The notes under the pieces were generated by a model. The model saw nothing but the letters and a program-made list of their open reading frames with translations, did no database searches and had not been told where the DNA came from. The position numbers and the translations under genes are program-made. Below are positions 16,283 through 24,493 of a stretch of DNA of 35,499 bases, piece after piece. Position 1 is the first letter of the stretch, and every line of letters begins with the position of its first letter. Location of the stretch: the NCBI GenBank assembly GCA_021820105.1, contig JAKAED010000008.1, positions 1 to 35,499 on the forward strand, given 5' to 3'. This DNA is from Actinomycetes bacterium (lineage in GTDB: Bacteria; Actinomycetota; Thermoleophilia; Solirubrobacterales; Solirubrobacteraceae).

Positions 16283-16403
16283 GGTGCCGAGTCGCCACGT
16301 GTCGTGGCGAGCGGGGGAACCAGGATGTTGGGGCGAACGGTCGCACTGCCGCGACCCAGCGCGAACCCCACGCGCGAGCCCGTCAGCTCACCCCGTAGGC
16401 CGC
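16283..16403 (+). ncRNA. ydaO-yuaA riboswitch (cyclic di-AMP)
   Basis: The leader of the M23 peptidase gene carries the conserved blocks of the ydaO class: GCCGAGTCGCC near the 5' end, GAGCGGGGGAACCA at about 16310-16323, GGGGCGAA at 16330-16337, and the 3' block GAGCCCGTCAGCTCACCCCG with TAGGC (16375-16400). The class binds cyclic di-AMP and switches genes off; in actinobacteria it is typically found before cell-wall hydrolases, as here. The gene start and GGAGGAG lie 3-8 bases beyond it. Confidence 0.88.
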
Positions 16404-16419
16404 AAACGGAGGAGAACTG

Positions 16420-17352
16420 ATGACGATCATTGCTCGCCGCGCGCTCGTTGCGGCTCTTACCGCCGCCGTGCTCTTGCCACCCGCTGCGGCGATTGCTGAC
16501 GGCGGCACTCCCGGGCTCGGTGGCGCTCCGACGACACCGGACACAACCAGCTCGGGCGGTACAGGTCTTTCCGGTCCGACGGGCGCTTCGACTGCGCCTG
16601 TGATCAGTTCCGCGGCGTGCGCCGTCCAGGGTGAGCGCTGCCACCACGGCGACATGCTGACGATGACCGGCACCGACTTGGAGAGCGTGAGACGCGTGGT
16701 GTTCGTCGGCCGGTCCGGGCATCGCGACGCCCGCTCGGCGAAACCGATCGCCGAGACCGACGGGTCACTCAGCGTCCTGGTTCCCGCGCATGCCCGTTCG
16801 GGACCGGTCCGAGCCCTGGCGGCGAACGGATCGTCGCCTGCCGGGACGATCACGATTGTCGCCGGACCGCCGTCCGCTCCCAGTCCGGCAGGCCCCGGCC
16901 GGTCCGTGAGCGCGGCTGGCGTGTTCCCAATCGGTGGCCCTCACACGTTTGGGCTGGCCGCCACCAACCGCTTCGGGGGACGCCGCGGGCACCAGGGGCA
17001 GGACGTGTTCGCAACGTGCGGGACGCTGCTGGTCAGCGCCCGCGCTGGCACCGTCACGCAAGCGACATTTGAGGCACGTGCCGGCAACTACGTCGTGATC
17101 ACCGACACCACCGGCGAGAGCGAGGTCTACATGCACATGCGGGCACCTGCAATCGTTGCGCCGGGCTCGACCGTCGCTGCCGGCGAACCGATCGGCGCCG
17201 TCGGCGATACCGGCGACGCACAGGGCTGCCACCTGCACTTTGAGCTCTGGACCGCGCCGGGGTGGTACCGCGGCGGGCATCCCATTGATCCGCTGGCGGC
17301 CCTCCGCGCATGGGACCGCCACGGCGGGCGACTCGTGCATCTGCGCTCATGA
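16420..17352 (+). CDS. M23 family peptidoglycan endopeptidase (secreted)
   Basis: 310 residues. Signal peptide to about residue 27 (ALVAALTAAVLLPPAAAIADG), a Ser/Thr/Gly linker, an IPT-like beta domain (about 60-150: GDMLTMTGTDLESVRRVVF), then a LytM/M23 domain with the zinc ligands in RRGHQGQD (H191, D195) and GCHLHFELW (H271-x-H273), plus the YMHM His near 239. It cuts peptidoglycan cross-links outside the cell. Control by the c-di-AMP riboswitch fits the known link between c-di-AMP, turgor and wall hydrolases. The start is fixed by GGAGGAG at 16408-16414. Confidence 0.93.
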   Translation: MTIIARRALVAALTAAVLLPPAAAIADGGTPGLGGAPTTPDTTSSGGTGLSGPTGASTAPVISSAACAVQGERCHHGDMLTMTGTDLESVRRVVFVGRSGHRDARSAKPIAETDGSLSVLVPAHARSGPVRALAANGSSPAGTITIVAGPPSAPSPAGPGRSVSAAGVFPIGGPHTFGLAATNRFGGRRGHQGQDVFATCGTLLVSARAGTVTQATFEARAGNYVVITDTTGESEVYMHMRAPAIVAPGSTVAAGEPIGAVGDTGDAQGCHLHFELWTAPGWYRGGHPIDPLAALRAWDRHGGRLVHLRS

Positions 17353-17366
17353 GATGATCACGTCCG

Positions 17367-17756
17367 ATGCCGGACCTGCCCGCTATCCACGGAGAGCTCC
17401 AGACCCAGATCATGAGCACGATGTGGCGGCTGGGCTCCGGGACCGTAGATGAGGTCCGCGACGCGCTGCCGCATCGCTACCGCGGGGCTTACACCACGAT
17501 CCAGACCGTGCTCAACCGTCTCGCCGACCGAGGACTGCTTTCGCGCGAGCGCCAGGGCAGGAGCTACACGTACACGCCGACACTATCCGAGTCCGACTAT
17601 CTGTCGAGGTCGATCACGCATGTACTCGCAGGGACCTCCGCCGCTGTACGCCAAACCGTTCTCGCTCAGCTCTACGGGCAGCTCGATTCCAGTGACCTGA
17701 GCGAGCTGGCCGCGCTGGCCGACCGCGTCGCAGCCAAGCGAAAGCAGCGCAAATGA
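17367..17756 (+). CDS. BlaI/MecI/CopY-type repressor
   Basis: 129 residues with the winged-helix domain typical of penicillinase repressors (LQTQIMSTMWRLGSGTVDEV, then YTTIQTVLNRLADRGLLSRE and GRSYTYTPT) and a C-terminal dimerisation helix. It is coupled by ATGA to an M56 peptidase gene, the usual BlaI-BlaR1 arrangement, in which the peptidase relieves repression. There are no CopY Cys motifs, so a cell-wall or antibiotic signal is more likely than copper. It starts 14 bp after the M23 gene and may be in its operon. Confidence 0.9.
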   Translation: MPDLPAIHGELQTQIMSTMWRLGSGTVDEVRDALPHRYRGAYTTIQTVLNRLADRGLLSRERQGRSYTYTPTLSESDYLSRSITHVLAGTSAAVRQTVLAQLYGQLDSSDLSELAALADRVAAKRKQRK

Positions 17757-18727
17757 GTGTGATGCTTTCGACCGCCGTGCTCGGGGCGATCGCGGTCCCG
17801 TATCTGCTCGACCTCGAGCGGGCCTCGCCGCTAGCCGCTGCGGCGATCTGGGGTGCGGCTCTCGCGTTGCGGGCAGTGACGGCGCTGTTCCTCGCGGCAG
17901 GCGCGATCCTCTACATCCCGACCACGAAATTCTTCTCGGCGATCTCGCATTGGTGCCTGCACCTGATGATCCCGTTCATCAGTGCCCACGTCCCGGTAAG
18001 CGGCCATGCGGTCGGCGACGCCGCAGTTGTCGCACCATCGTTGGCGCTGGCCGCGTCGGTGATGTCAATGATCGTTGGCCTGCTGGCCACCGCGCGAAGG
18101 ATCCGCAACCTCCTGCAGTTGAGGACGGTCGGTAGCGGTCCCGCTGGCAGCGTGCTGCTCAGCAGCGCCGAGGTGATGGTGGCCGCCGCCGGGCTGCGTC
18201 GCCCTCGTGTGGTCGTCACGAGTGGCGCACTTATCGCCCTGGATGACGAGGAACTGCGTGCAAGCCTCGACCACGAGCGCGGCCACATCGCTCACAGGCA
18301 CCGCTACGTGTTGCTCGCAATCGACTTGTGTCTGGCGATGGCGCGAGTGCTGCCCGGCACGCGTCGGGTTGTAGCAGAGATGGGCTACCACCTCGAACGC
18401 GACGCCGATGAATACGCGCTCAGGCGCGCCCACGATCCGGTCGCGCTCGCTAATGCGATATGCAAGGCCGCGCGGGGCGCCGCGGCGACGACCCCGAGGC
18501 TGGCTCTCAGCGGCGGTCCGACGAGCCGCCGAGTTGTGCGGTTGATCGACGGCGCGCCCGCGGTCACGCGGCACCGCCGTGTCGGAATGCGGCTCTGCGC
18601 CACGGGGCTCGCGCTGCTGGCGGTCGGCGCCGCTGTGCTGTTGCCGACCGCCGTTGCGAACGGCTTCGACGTCGCTGGCGGTGCTGGGAGCGGCGCCCCT
18701 CCCTGCGCGCACGGCTTACCGTTCTAG
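17753..18727 (+). CDS. M56 (BlaR1-like) membrane metallopeptidase
   Basis: 324 residues. Four membrane helices (about 8-20, 30-55, 95-112 and near 290-305) surround a cytoplasmic gluzincin-like site SLDHERGHIAHRH (H174, E175, H178) with HLERDADEYA (Glu215) supplying the third ligand. M56 peptidases cleave or inactivate BlaI-type repressors. The protein ends shortly after the last helix, lacking the penicillin-binding sensor domain of BlaR1; the signal must be received otherwise. The small C-terminal extracytoplasmic tail contains a single Cys. Confidence 0.9.
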   Translation: MSVMLSTAVLGAIAVPYLLDLERASPLAAAAIWGAALALRAVTALFLAAGAILYIPTTKFFSAISHWCLHLMIPFISAHVPVSGHAVGDAAVVAPSLALAASVMSMIVGLLATARRIRNLLQLRTVGSGPAGSVLLSSAEVMVAAAGLRRPRVVVTSGALIALDDEELRASLDHERGHIAHRHRYVLLAIDLCLAMARVLPGTRRVVAEMGYHLERDADEYALRRAHDPVALANAICKAARGAAATTPRLALSGGPTSRRVVRLIDGAPAVTRHRRVGMRLCATGLALLAVGAAVLLPTAVANGFDVAGGAGSGAPPCAHGLPF

Positions 18728-18998
18728 GGCACCTGGCGGACGCAACGGATTGGTCCGCGCTCGGATATTGCGGGCGTGACGGTCTCAATCGTTGGCAGCA
18801 ACAGACTCCAAGCACCTGCCGCGAGATGCGTGCTCGGCTACTGGCGATCGTCAAACACACAGCCGTGAGGGCAGCTCCGCTGACCCGACACGCGAAGCCC
18901 ACGAGCGCCCTGGCGGGGTGCTGTGAATGCCACCACCCCCAATATGTTCGTCGCTGGACGCGGTGCCGTCCGAATGGCCGCGGTTCTGGGGGTTCCGC

Positions 18999-19310
18999 CT
19001 AAACGGCGGGTGCCCGGTCTGCAGCCGGGTGGTCGAACGGAAGCAGGTGATGGCCGTGGAATTCCTTGGCGACCTCGGAAAGCGACGAGTCCGGGGGTGG
19101 AAGCATCAGATCTGAGGCGCGGAGATCCGCTGCGTTCAGCGGCGTACCGGATTGACGGATGTGGTCCAACAGCCGGGGGTACAGCTGCCGGAAGCGCGTG
19201 GCGTCGTTCGCTTGGATCGCCGCCTCGGTTGCGGCGTCAAGGTCATGTAATTGCTCGAGCGCCTCATCAGGGAGCTCGTACTGCCCTTCGTTGAAGATTC
19301 GAACGATCAT
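18999..19310 (-). CDS. pspAA: PspA-associated protein PspAA
   Basis: 103 residues, MIVRIFNEGQYELPDE at the start and NAADLRASDLMLPPPDSSL near the end, both typical of the PspAA domain. It partners PspA in envelope-stress response in actinobacteria and archaea. The ATG at 19310 overlaps the pspA stop by 4 bp. A CCGCC-TAAAC-GGCGG hairpin overlaps its stop codon. A decayed copy of its C-terminal part lies at 25616-25690. Confidence 0.9.
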   Translation of the reverse strand: MIVRIFNEGQYELPDEALEQLHDLDAATEAAIQANDATRFRQLYPRLLDHIRQSGTPLNAADLRASDLMLPPPDSSLSEVAKEFHGHHLLPFDHPAADRAPAV

Positions 19311-20074
19311 GCCGCCGCCTCCGGCTCGTTGTTGTGCTGCTCAAGGGACGCCGCCGGGGCTGCGCCCGGACCCAGCTCGGCTTTGAGCTTGGCGAAGTCC
19401 TCATCTACAGCGCTCGTGCGTCCGAGTTGTTCGAGTTGGCGGTCGATGTCATCCTGCGGCGGCCCGAGTTGGGTGATGTCCTCGAAGGTGCCGGCCGCCT
19501 CCAACTCGCCGACGGCGTCGGCGCGGGCCTTCATGTTTTCGGTCTTGTCGATCGCGCGCTGCATCGCCAATCCGACGTCTGCCATCTCCTCTCCAACCCC
19601 GGTAGCGGCCTCGGAGATCTGGACCTGCGCCTCTGCTGCCGAGTACTGCGCTTTGATGACCTCCTTCTTGGTCCGGAACGCCTCGACCTTGACCTGCAGT
19701 TTCTTCTCTGAGTCTGTGAGCTTCTGTTGCTGGTCCTCCAGTTGCGCGACCTGCTGATCGAGGGATTCCATCTCACCCTCGGCGAGGTGCTTGCGCTCCA
19801 GTGCGGCACGAGCGAGGTCTTCGCGGCCGGCGGCCATCGCCTGCCGGGCTTGGTCGTCTAACTTGGCGGTCTGCTGCCTGATGCTGGCCTCCTGCAGCTG
19901 CATGCGCTTCTTGGCGGTGACCACGTCCGCGATCCCGCGTTTGACGTTCTGTAGCTGCTCGATCTGTTTCTCGTAGCTGTAATCGAGCGTCTCGGCGGGA
20001 TCCTCGGCCCGGTCGAGCATGTGCGAGATCTTCGCCTTCACGACCGTTGACATGCGTCCGGTCAGGCCGGGCAT
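19307..20074 (-). CDS. pspA: phage-shock protein PspA/IM30 family
   Basis: 255 residues from the ATG at 20074, which has GAGGAGG 6 bp upstream; the frame is open further up but the extension is not PspA-like. The protein is almost all coiled coil (residues about 25-215), starting MSTVVKAKISHMLDRAEDP and including AMAAGREDLARAALERK, the hallmark of the family. PspA/Vipp1 proteins form ESCRT-III-like rings that protect the membrane. Middle gene of htpX-pspA-pspAA. Confidence 0.93.
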   Translation of the reverse strand: MPGLTGRMSTVVKAKISHMLDRAEDPAETLDYSYEKQIEQLQNVKRGIADVVTAKKRMQLQEASIRQQTAKLDDQARQAMAAGREDLARAALERKHLAEGEMESLDQQVAQLEDQQQKLTDSEKKLQVKVEAFRTKKEVIKAQYSAAEAQVQISEAATGVGEEMADVGLAMQRAIDKTENMKARADAVGELEAAGTFEDITQLGPPQDDIDRQLEQLGRTSAVDEDFAKLKAELGPGAAPAASLEQHNNEPEAAA

Positions 20075-20111
20075 CCGAACCTCCTCGCTTGTGATCTTGA
20101 TGGCATCGGGT

Positions 20112-21020
20112 TCAGGCGTGGGCTTGGAGTTGCACCTCAAACCGCTCGAGCGCCGCGATCCGCTTCTCAAGCGGTGGATGGTCCGAAAGGACGCTCGCGA
20201 TCGTCTGCTTGGCCCTGGGCGGCACGATGTAGAACGCGGCCAGCTCGCCCGTTGCGGCGCGGAGATCCTTCTGCGGGATCTTCTGCATGCCTCCATCGAT
20301 CTTCATGAGCGCCGAGATCAGCGCACTCGGCCTCCCGGTGATCACCGCTGACCCGCGGTCGGCGGCGAACTCGCGGTAGCGTGACAGCGCCTGCAACAAC
20401 AGCCAGGAGATCACGTACACAACGGCGGACACCGCGATCACCGCGATCCAGCTGATGCCGTTGTTTTGGTCCTCGCTGTCACCCCAAGCCCCGAACCAGA
20501 ACCCCATCTGGGTTATGAACGCGGCGATCGACGCGAAGAAGCTCGCGACCGTCATCACCACCACGTCGCGGTTCTGAACGTGCGTGAGCTCGTGGGCGAG
20601 CACCGCCTCCAGCTCACCGGGAGCCAGCAATTCCAGGATCCCGGTCGTCACGCACACGGTCGCCGTGTTCGGTGAGCGACCGACCGCGAAGGCGTTCGGC
20701 ATCGGCGTGTCCGCGATCGCTACTCGTGGTTTCGGCATATCGGCGACGACGCAGAGCCGCTCGATGATCGCGTGCAACTCCGGTGCCTGCTGCGGTGAGA
20801 CCTCGCGTGCGCCCAGCGAGTACAGCGCGAGCTTGTCGGAGGTGAAGAACTGCAGCAGGAACAACCCGCCCGCGATGATCGCGATCATCACCGCGCCGAC
20901 GCCGGCACCGATCAGGACCGCGATCAGCACCGCGTACACGAGACCAAGCAGGAACAACGTGAGTGACAACCGGGCCTGCAGCCCGCGATCACGACCGAAA
21001 GCAACTCGACGCGCAGCCAT
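20112..21020 (-). CDS. htpX: M48 membrane metalloprotease HtpX
   Basis: 302 residues. Two N-terminal helices (about 18-58), the conserved DTPMPNAFAVGRSPNTATVCVT stretch, the zinc site LAHELTHVQNRD (H143, E144, H147) and YREFAADRGSA supplying the third ligand, with two more helices between. HtpX degrades misfolded membrane proteins. Linked with pspA and pspAA in one minus-strand unit, a known actinobacterial envelope-stress grouping. Start at the ATG at 21020. Confidence 0.93.
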   Translation of the reverse strand: MAARRVAFGRDRGLQARLSLTLFLLGLVYAVLIAVLIGAGVGAVMIAIIAGGLFLLQFFTSDKLALYSLGAREVSPQQAPELHAIIERLCVVADMPKPRVAIADTPMPNAFAVGRSPNTATVCVTTGILELLAPGELEAVLAHELTHVQNRDVVVMTVASFFASIAAFITQMGFWFGAWGDSEDQNNGISWIAVIAVSAVVYVISWLLLQALSRYREFAADRGSAVITGRPSALISALMKIDGGMQKIPQKDLRAATGELAAFYIVPPRAKQTIASVLSDHPPLEKRIAALERFEVQLQAHA

Positions 21021-21102
21021 GACGATCAGACTAGAAGCATGCAGACGTCACGATCAGCGCAGTGAGCCACCTGGCCGGTCAGTAGTTCTCCGCGACCCTG
21101 GC

Positions 21103-21140
21103 TTCATCGAATTTGCCGGGACTCTTCATTGCGCGTTCAC
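21103..21140 (+). promoter_or_regulatory. direct-repeat regulator site C (TTCAY, 11-bp period)
   Basis: TTCAT at 21103, TGCCG at 21114, TTCAT at 21125 and TTCAC at 21136, at exact 11-bp steps. Same arrangement as sites A, B, D and E but with the weakest second box. It points to the plus strand; the next clear gene is the GH65 enzyme, 311 bp away, with no certain gene between. Confidence 0.65.
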
Positions 21141-21451
21141 CGCCCTGGACGATCCTCGTGCGAAGATGAGCGCCGCAGTGTCAACAGTCACGTAGCACTC
21201 CGACGAGGTGTCCGTTACGAGATGGCGTACCGGCCGTGGGTACCGTTGGGGAGTGGTTTACCCGCGCCACCCACGAAACGCCGGAGAGGACGCGATCCGG
21301 ACTCGCAACGTTCCGGTGGACGGCGATGGGTGCCGACGGGCTGACGTCGCGGCGAACAACGGCGCAGCGTGCCCGAGCGGCCTAATCTCGTGGTCCGCAG
21401 CGGCGACCATCTCGAGGCAGCCCCGAAAGTCTGAGGCCCGGTGTCACGGTG
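21141..21451 (+). other. 311-bp gap between site C and the GH65 gene
   Basis: No gene can be supported here. A frame from a GTG at 21208 runs to 21468 into the GH65 start, and an ATG at 21222 opens 40 codons (MAYRPWVPLGSGLP...), but neither has a good ribosome-binding site or a recognisable protein. The stretch may be a long leader of the GH65 gene or hold a small regulated gene that I cannot identify. Confidence 0.4.
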
Positions 21452-23845
21452 ATGAGCCACCAGCTTGAGCCGTGGGCACATCGCGAGATCGGCTGGTCGT
21501 CCGCGGAGGCGGCTGTCTCGGAATCGTTGCTGGCGTTATCTAACGGGTATCTGGGGATCCGCGGCACGCTCGATGAGGGCGAACCGGCGGCGCTGCCCGG
21601 CACATACCTGAACGGCTTTCACGAGATTCGGCCGATCCCTTACACCGACAGGGGGTACGGAGATCCTGAATCAGATCAGGTACTCGTCGGCGTCGCCGAC
21701 GGGACCCGCTTGCGGCTGGTCGTCAACGGTGACCCACTGGATGTGCGGACTGGGGAGGTGCTCGAGCACCAGCGCGTCCTTTGCCTGCGCGACGGAATGT
21801 TGATCCGGACACTGCACTGGCGCACGCCTTCAGGCGCCGAGTTGCGGGTGCGCTCAAGCCGGATGGTGTCACTCGCTCATCGCGAGATTGCCGCGATCCA
21901 CTATGAGCTCGAGGCGGTCGGCCGACCGGTACGCGTCACGGTGCATTCGGAGCTTGACGCCCGCTTGCGGTCGCCTGCGTCCGCCGATCCGCGAGCGGGC
22001 GGTGCGCTGCCCGCAAACACGATGACCCCTTTGATCCGTGTGCCACGCCGTGACGGTGCTGTGCTCGTGCACCAGACACGCGGCAGCCATCTACTTGTCG
22101 CCGCGGGCATGGCGCACCATGTGGTGAGCCCGCCCAGCGCTGCCCCGATGATCGAGGTGAGGAGTTCGATTGCGCGCTGGTCATTGCAAACGAACCTGCA
22201 GCCCGGCCAGCCGGTGCGCCTAGTCAAGATGCTTGCCTACAACTGGGCGCCAGACGCGAGCGCCGGCACGCTCGCGACGCTAACCGGTACATGCCTAGAA
22301 CACGCGCTGGCGATCGGTTTCGAGCAGCTCGCGGAGCTGCAACGGTCAGCGTGCGATCGGGTCTGGGAAGACGCCGACATCGAACTGGACGGCGACCCAG
22401 AGCTGCAACATGCGCTGCGCTATTCGATCTTCCAGCTGCATCAGAACACGGCGTGCGCGGCCGGATACGCCATCCCGGCCAAGGGGCTGACCGGCAACGG
22501 CTATTGCGGGCACACCTTCTGGGATACCGAGATATTCCTGTTGCCAGCACTGGCCTACTGCAACCCAGCTCATGTTCGCGACGCGCTGCTCTGGCGTGCG
22601 AGCACGCTGCCCGCCGCCCGCGAGCGGGCTCGTTGCCTCGGGCTACGTGGGGCGGCGTTCCCGTGGCGGACGATCACGGGTCAGGAGTGCTCCGGCTATC
22701 TGCCTGCAGGCACCGCTGCGTTTCACATCAATGCCGACATCGCACACGCAGTCATCCGCTACCTACAGGCAACTGGCGACCGCGATTTTGAGCGTGAGGC
22801 TGGCGCCGCGCTGCTGGTAGAGACCGCCCGACTGTGGGCGAGCCTCGGCTTCCACGATCCCGACCGCGGCGGGCGGTTCTCGATAGACGGCGTGACCGGC
22901 CCGGACGAGTACTCCCCACTGGTGGACAACAACCTCTACACCAACCTGATGGCGCAAACAAACCTGCGTGCCGCCGCCGAGGTCGTGCAGCGTCTCGGCG
23001 CGGAGCCGCTCGGGGTCGAGTCTGGGGAGCTAGAGGCTTGGCTGAAGGCCGCAGAGATGATGATCATTCCGTACGACCACGAGCGCGCCATCCACCTTCA
23101 GGACGAGGACTTCGCTCGCCATCAGCGCTTTGACTTCACGCCGACAGCAAGCGAGCACGGTCCGCTGATGCTGCAGGCCCCCTATTTCCAGCTGTACCGC
23201 AAGCAGGTGATAAAGCAGCCCGACATGGTGCTCGCGATGGTGTTGCATCCCGATGAGTTCACCACTGAACAGAAGCGCCGCAACTTTGCCTACTACGAGG
23301 CGCTGACCGTCCGCGACTCCTCGCTCGCAGCTGGCAGCAACGCGGTCATCGCCGCTCAGCTCGGCGACATCCAGCTCGCCTACGACTATCTTTCCGAGGC
23401 GGCGTTGCTCGACCACGCGGACTCACAGCACAACACCGCCGACGGCCTTCATCTAGCTGCTCTCGCCGGCGGCTGGACCGCGACGATCGCAGGGCTGGCG
23501 GGCGTGCGGGAATGCAACCACATGCTGGCTTTCGCGCCACGACTGCCGAAACCGCTGCAGCGTATCGAATTCGCACTCACCTACCGTGGCTGTCGGCTGC
23601 GGGTCAAGCTAACCCCGACCGAGGCCCGCTACCAGCTGCACGCCGGTGACGACCTGAAAATCGCACATTGGGGCAGGTCAATTCGACTGAACGGGCCCGA
23701 GCCAGTCGTGGTCACGATCCCGCCGGCTGCGCCAGTACCGACGGTCGATCAACCAGCCGGTCGTGCGCCGGTCCGCCGTGTGCAGGTTCCCACCGGCCTG
23801 ACTGCACCCCCTCCTTCACCCCCCGGGGTGCCAGGCGTCTGTTGA
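21452..23845 (+). CDS. glycoside hydrolase family 65 protein (disaccharide phosphorylase/hydrolase)
   Basis: 797 residues from the ATG at 21452 (a GTG is just before it). It starts with an N-terminal super-beta-sandwich domain (SLLALSNGYLGIRG) followed by an (alpha/alpha)6 barrel with FWDTEIFLLP, the catalytic-acid motif VTGPDEYSPLVDNNLYTN (Glu near 486) and YRKQVIKQPDMVLAM, the phosphate-side motif of the phosphorylases. GH65 enzymes split maltose, trehalose, kojibiose or nigerose; substrate cannot be read from sequence. The C-terminal 40 residues are Pro-rich and extend past the usual jelly-roll end. The C-terminal sugar-phosphomutase fusion seen in some actinobacteria is absent. Confidence 0.92.
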   Translation: MSHQLEPWAHREIGWSSAEAAVSESLLALSNGYLGIRGTLDEGEPAALPGTYLNGFHEIRPIPYTDRGYGDPESDQVLVGVADGTRLRLVVNGDPLDVRTGEVLEHQRVLCLRDGMLIRTLHWRTPSGAELRVRSSRMVSLAHREIAAIHYELEAVGRPVRVTVHSELDARLRSPASADPRAGGALPANTMTPLIRVPRRDGAVLVHQTRGSHLLVAAGMAHHVVSPPSAAPMIEVRSSIARWSLQTNLQPGQPVRLVKMLAYNWAPDASAGTLATLTGTCLEHALAIGFEQLAELQRSACDRVWEDADIELDGDPELQHALRYSIFQLHQNTACAAGYAIPAKGLTGNGYCGHTFWDTEIFLLPALAYCNPAHVRDALLWRASTLPAARERARCLGLRGAAFPWRTITGQECSGYLPAGTAAFHINADIAHAVIRYLQATGDRDFEREAGAALLVETARLWASLGFHDPDRGGRFSIDGVTGPDEYSPLVDNNLYTNLMAQTNLRAAAEVVQRLGAEPLGVESGELEAWLKAAEMMIIPYDHERAIHLQDEDFARHQRFDFTPTASEHGPLMLQAPYFQLYRKQVIKQPDMVLAMVLHPDEFTTEQKRRNFAYYEALTVRDSSLAAGSNAVIAAQLGDIQLAYDYLSEAALLDHADSQHNTADGLHLAALAGGWTATIAGLAGVRECNHMLAFAPRLPKPLQRIEFALTYRGCRLRVKLTPTEARYQLHAGDDLKIAHWGRSIRLNGPEPVVVTIPPAAPVPTVDQPAGRAPVRRVQVPTGLTAPPPSPPGVPGVC

Positions 23846-23851
23846 CCGGCT

Positions 23852-23945
23852 GGCGGCCGCCGTATTCGGTGAGCGGTTGACCGCGCAGGCGTTCGGCATG
23901 GGCGTGTCGGCGATCGCGGCTCTTGGTTTCTCCAGATCGACAACG
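23852..23945 (-). pseudogene. htpX fragment (decayed duplicate)
   Basis: On the minus strand this reads PRAAIADTPMPNACAVNRSP followed by NTAA, matching HtpX residues about 97-122 (RVAIADTPMPNAFAVGRSPN). The DNA is also alignable with the functional gene at about 20659-20745. No start, zinc site or membrane helices remain. It has the same orientation as the true htpX and abuts an IS3 relic, so it probably remained after a duplication or replacement of the psp region. Confidence 0.8.
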
Positions 23946-24020
23946 ACGCAGCGCCGACGACGCCGCGATCACCCCGCGGTACGCAAGACCGGCGAAACGC
24001 TTCGCCCAGGTAGCGGGCGA

Positions 24021-24245
24021 TCGCGTCCATCCGCGACTCGGTTGACAACGCGCTGGCCGAGACCGTCGGCTATTACTAGGACGAGCTGATGCGCGGCCCC
24101 ACCTGGGACGGTCGGTGCAAGATAGCCGAGGAGGTCGAGCTCGCGACGCTCAGCTAGGTGCCCTGGCACAACACCCGGCGGCTACACGGCTACCTCGACG
24201 GACCTGCCACCCCTCGAGTTCGAAGCTAAGTTCTACGCTACCCGC
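24021..24245 (+). pseudogene. IS3-family transposase (OrfB) C-terminal relic
   Basis: The frame reads SIRDSVDNALAETVGYY, stop, DELMRGPTWDG...EEVELATLS, stop, VPWHNTRRLHGYL and, after a frameshift near 24205, PPLEFEAKFYATRPG. This is the last third of an IS3-group integrase, including the catalytic DNALAE segment and the WHNTRRLHGYL motif. Two stops and one frameshift make it dead. The left part of the element is missing. Confidence 0.88.
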
Positions 24246-24301
24246 CCGGGCGACAAGGGCAAGGTCTCACCTGGGCATGAGCGGGTGATCATCGTTGTAG
24301 A

Positions 24302-24397
24302 GAGTCCGCCCAGACGCTGGCGGTGCTGACATCCTCAGGTCCAGCGTAAGGGAGTCCGCCCAGACGCTGGCGGTGCTGACATCCTCAGGTCCAGCGT
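24302..24397. repeat. 46-bp perfect direct repeat, period 50 (IS end region)
   Basis: Bases 24302-24347 recur without change at 24352-24397, separated by 4 bp. Each unit starts GAGTCCGCCCAGACGCTGG, similar to IS3-type right ends, and contains an internal inverted pair (ACGCTGG ... CCAGCGT). It lies 57 bp past the transposase relic, so it is probably a duplicated IS terminus. Confidence 0.85.
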
Positions 24398-24493
24398 CAC
24401 CACCACATCACGCCGACGAGAAGGCCACCGCCGGCGATCACTCCTGGGCGAGGTTTCAAGCGCTTCGCTCGCGCGAGGCGTTCAATTGGCCGC

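Noticed and set aside
16069-16398. A 109-codon plus-strand frame over the M23 leader
   Set aside because: It overlaps the riboswitch, is Arg/Pro-rich and has no ribosome-binding site or family.
18728-18998. Possible gene in the 271-bp gap between the M56 and pspAA genes
   Set aside because: Open frames here overlap the ends of both neighbours and show no motif or start signal; only a small hairpin at the pspAA stop is seen.
24302-24397. CRISPR-like repeats
   Set aside because: Only two units, the separation is 4 bp, and no cas genes are present; better explained as a duplicated IS end.
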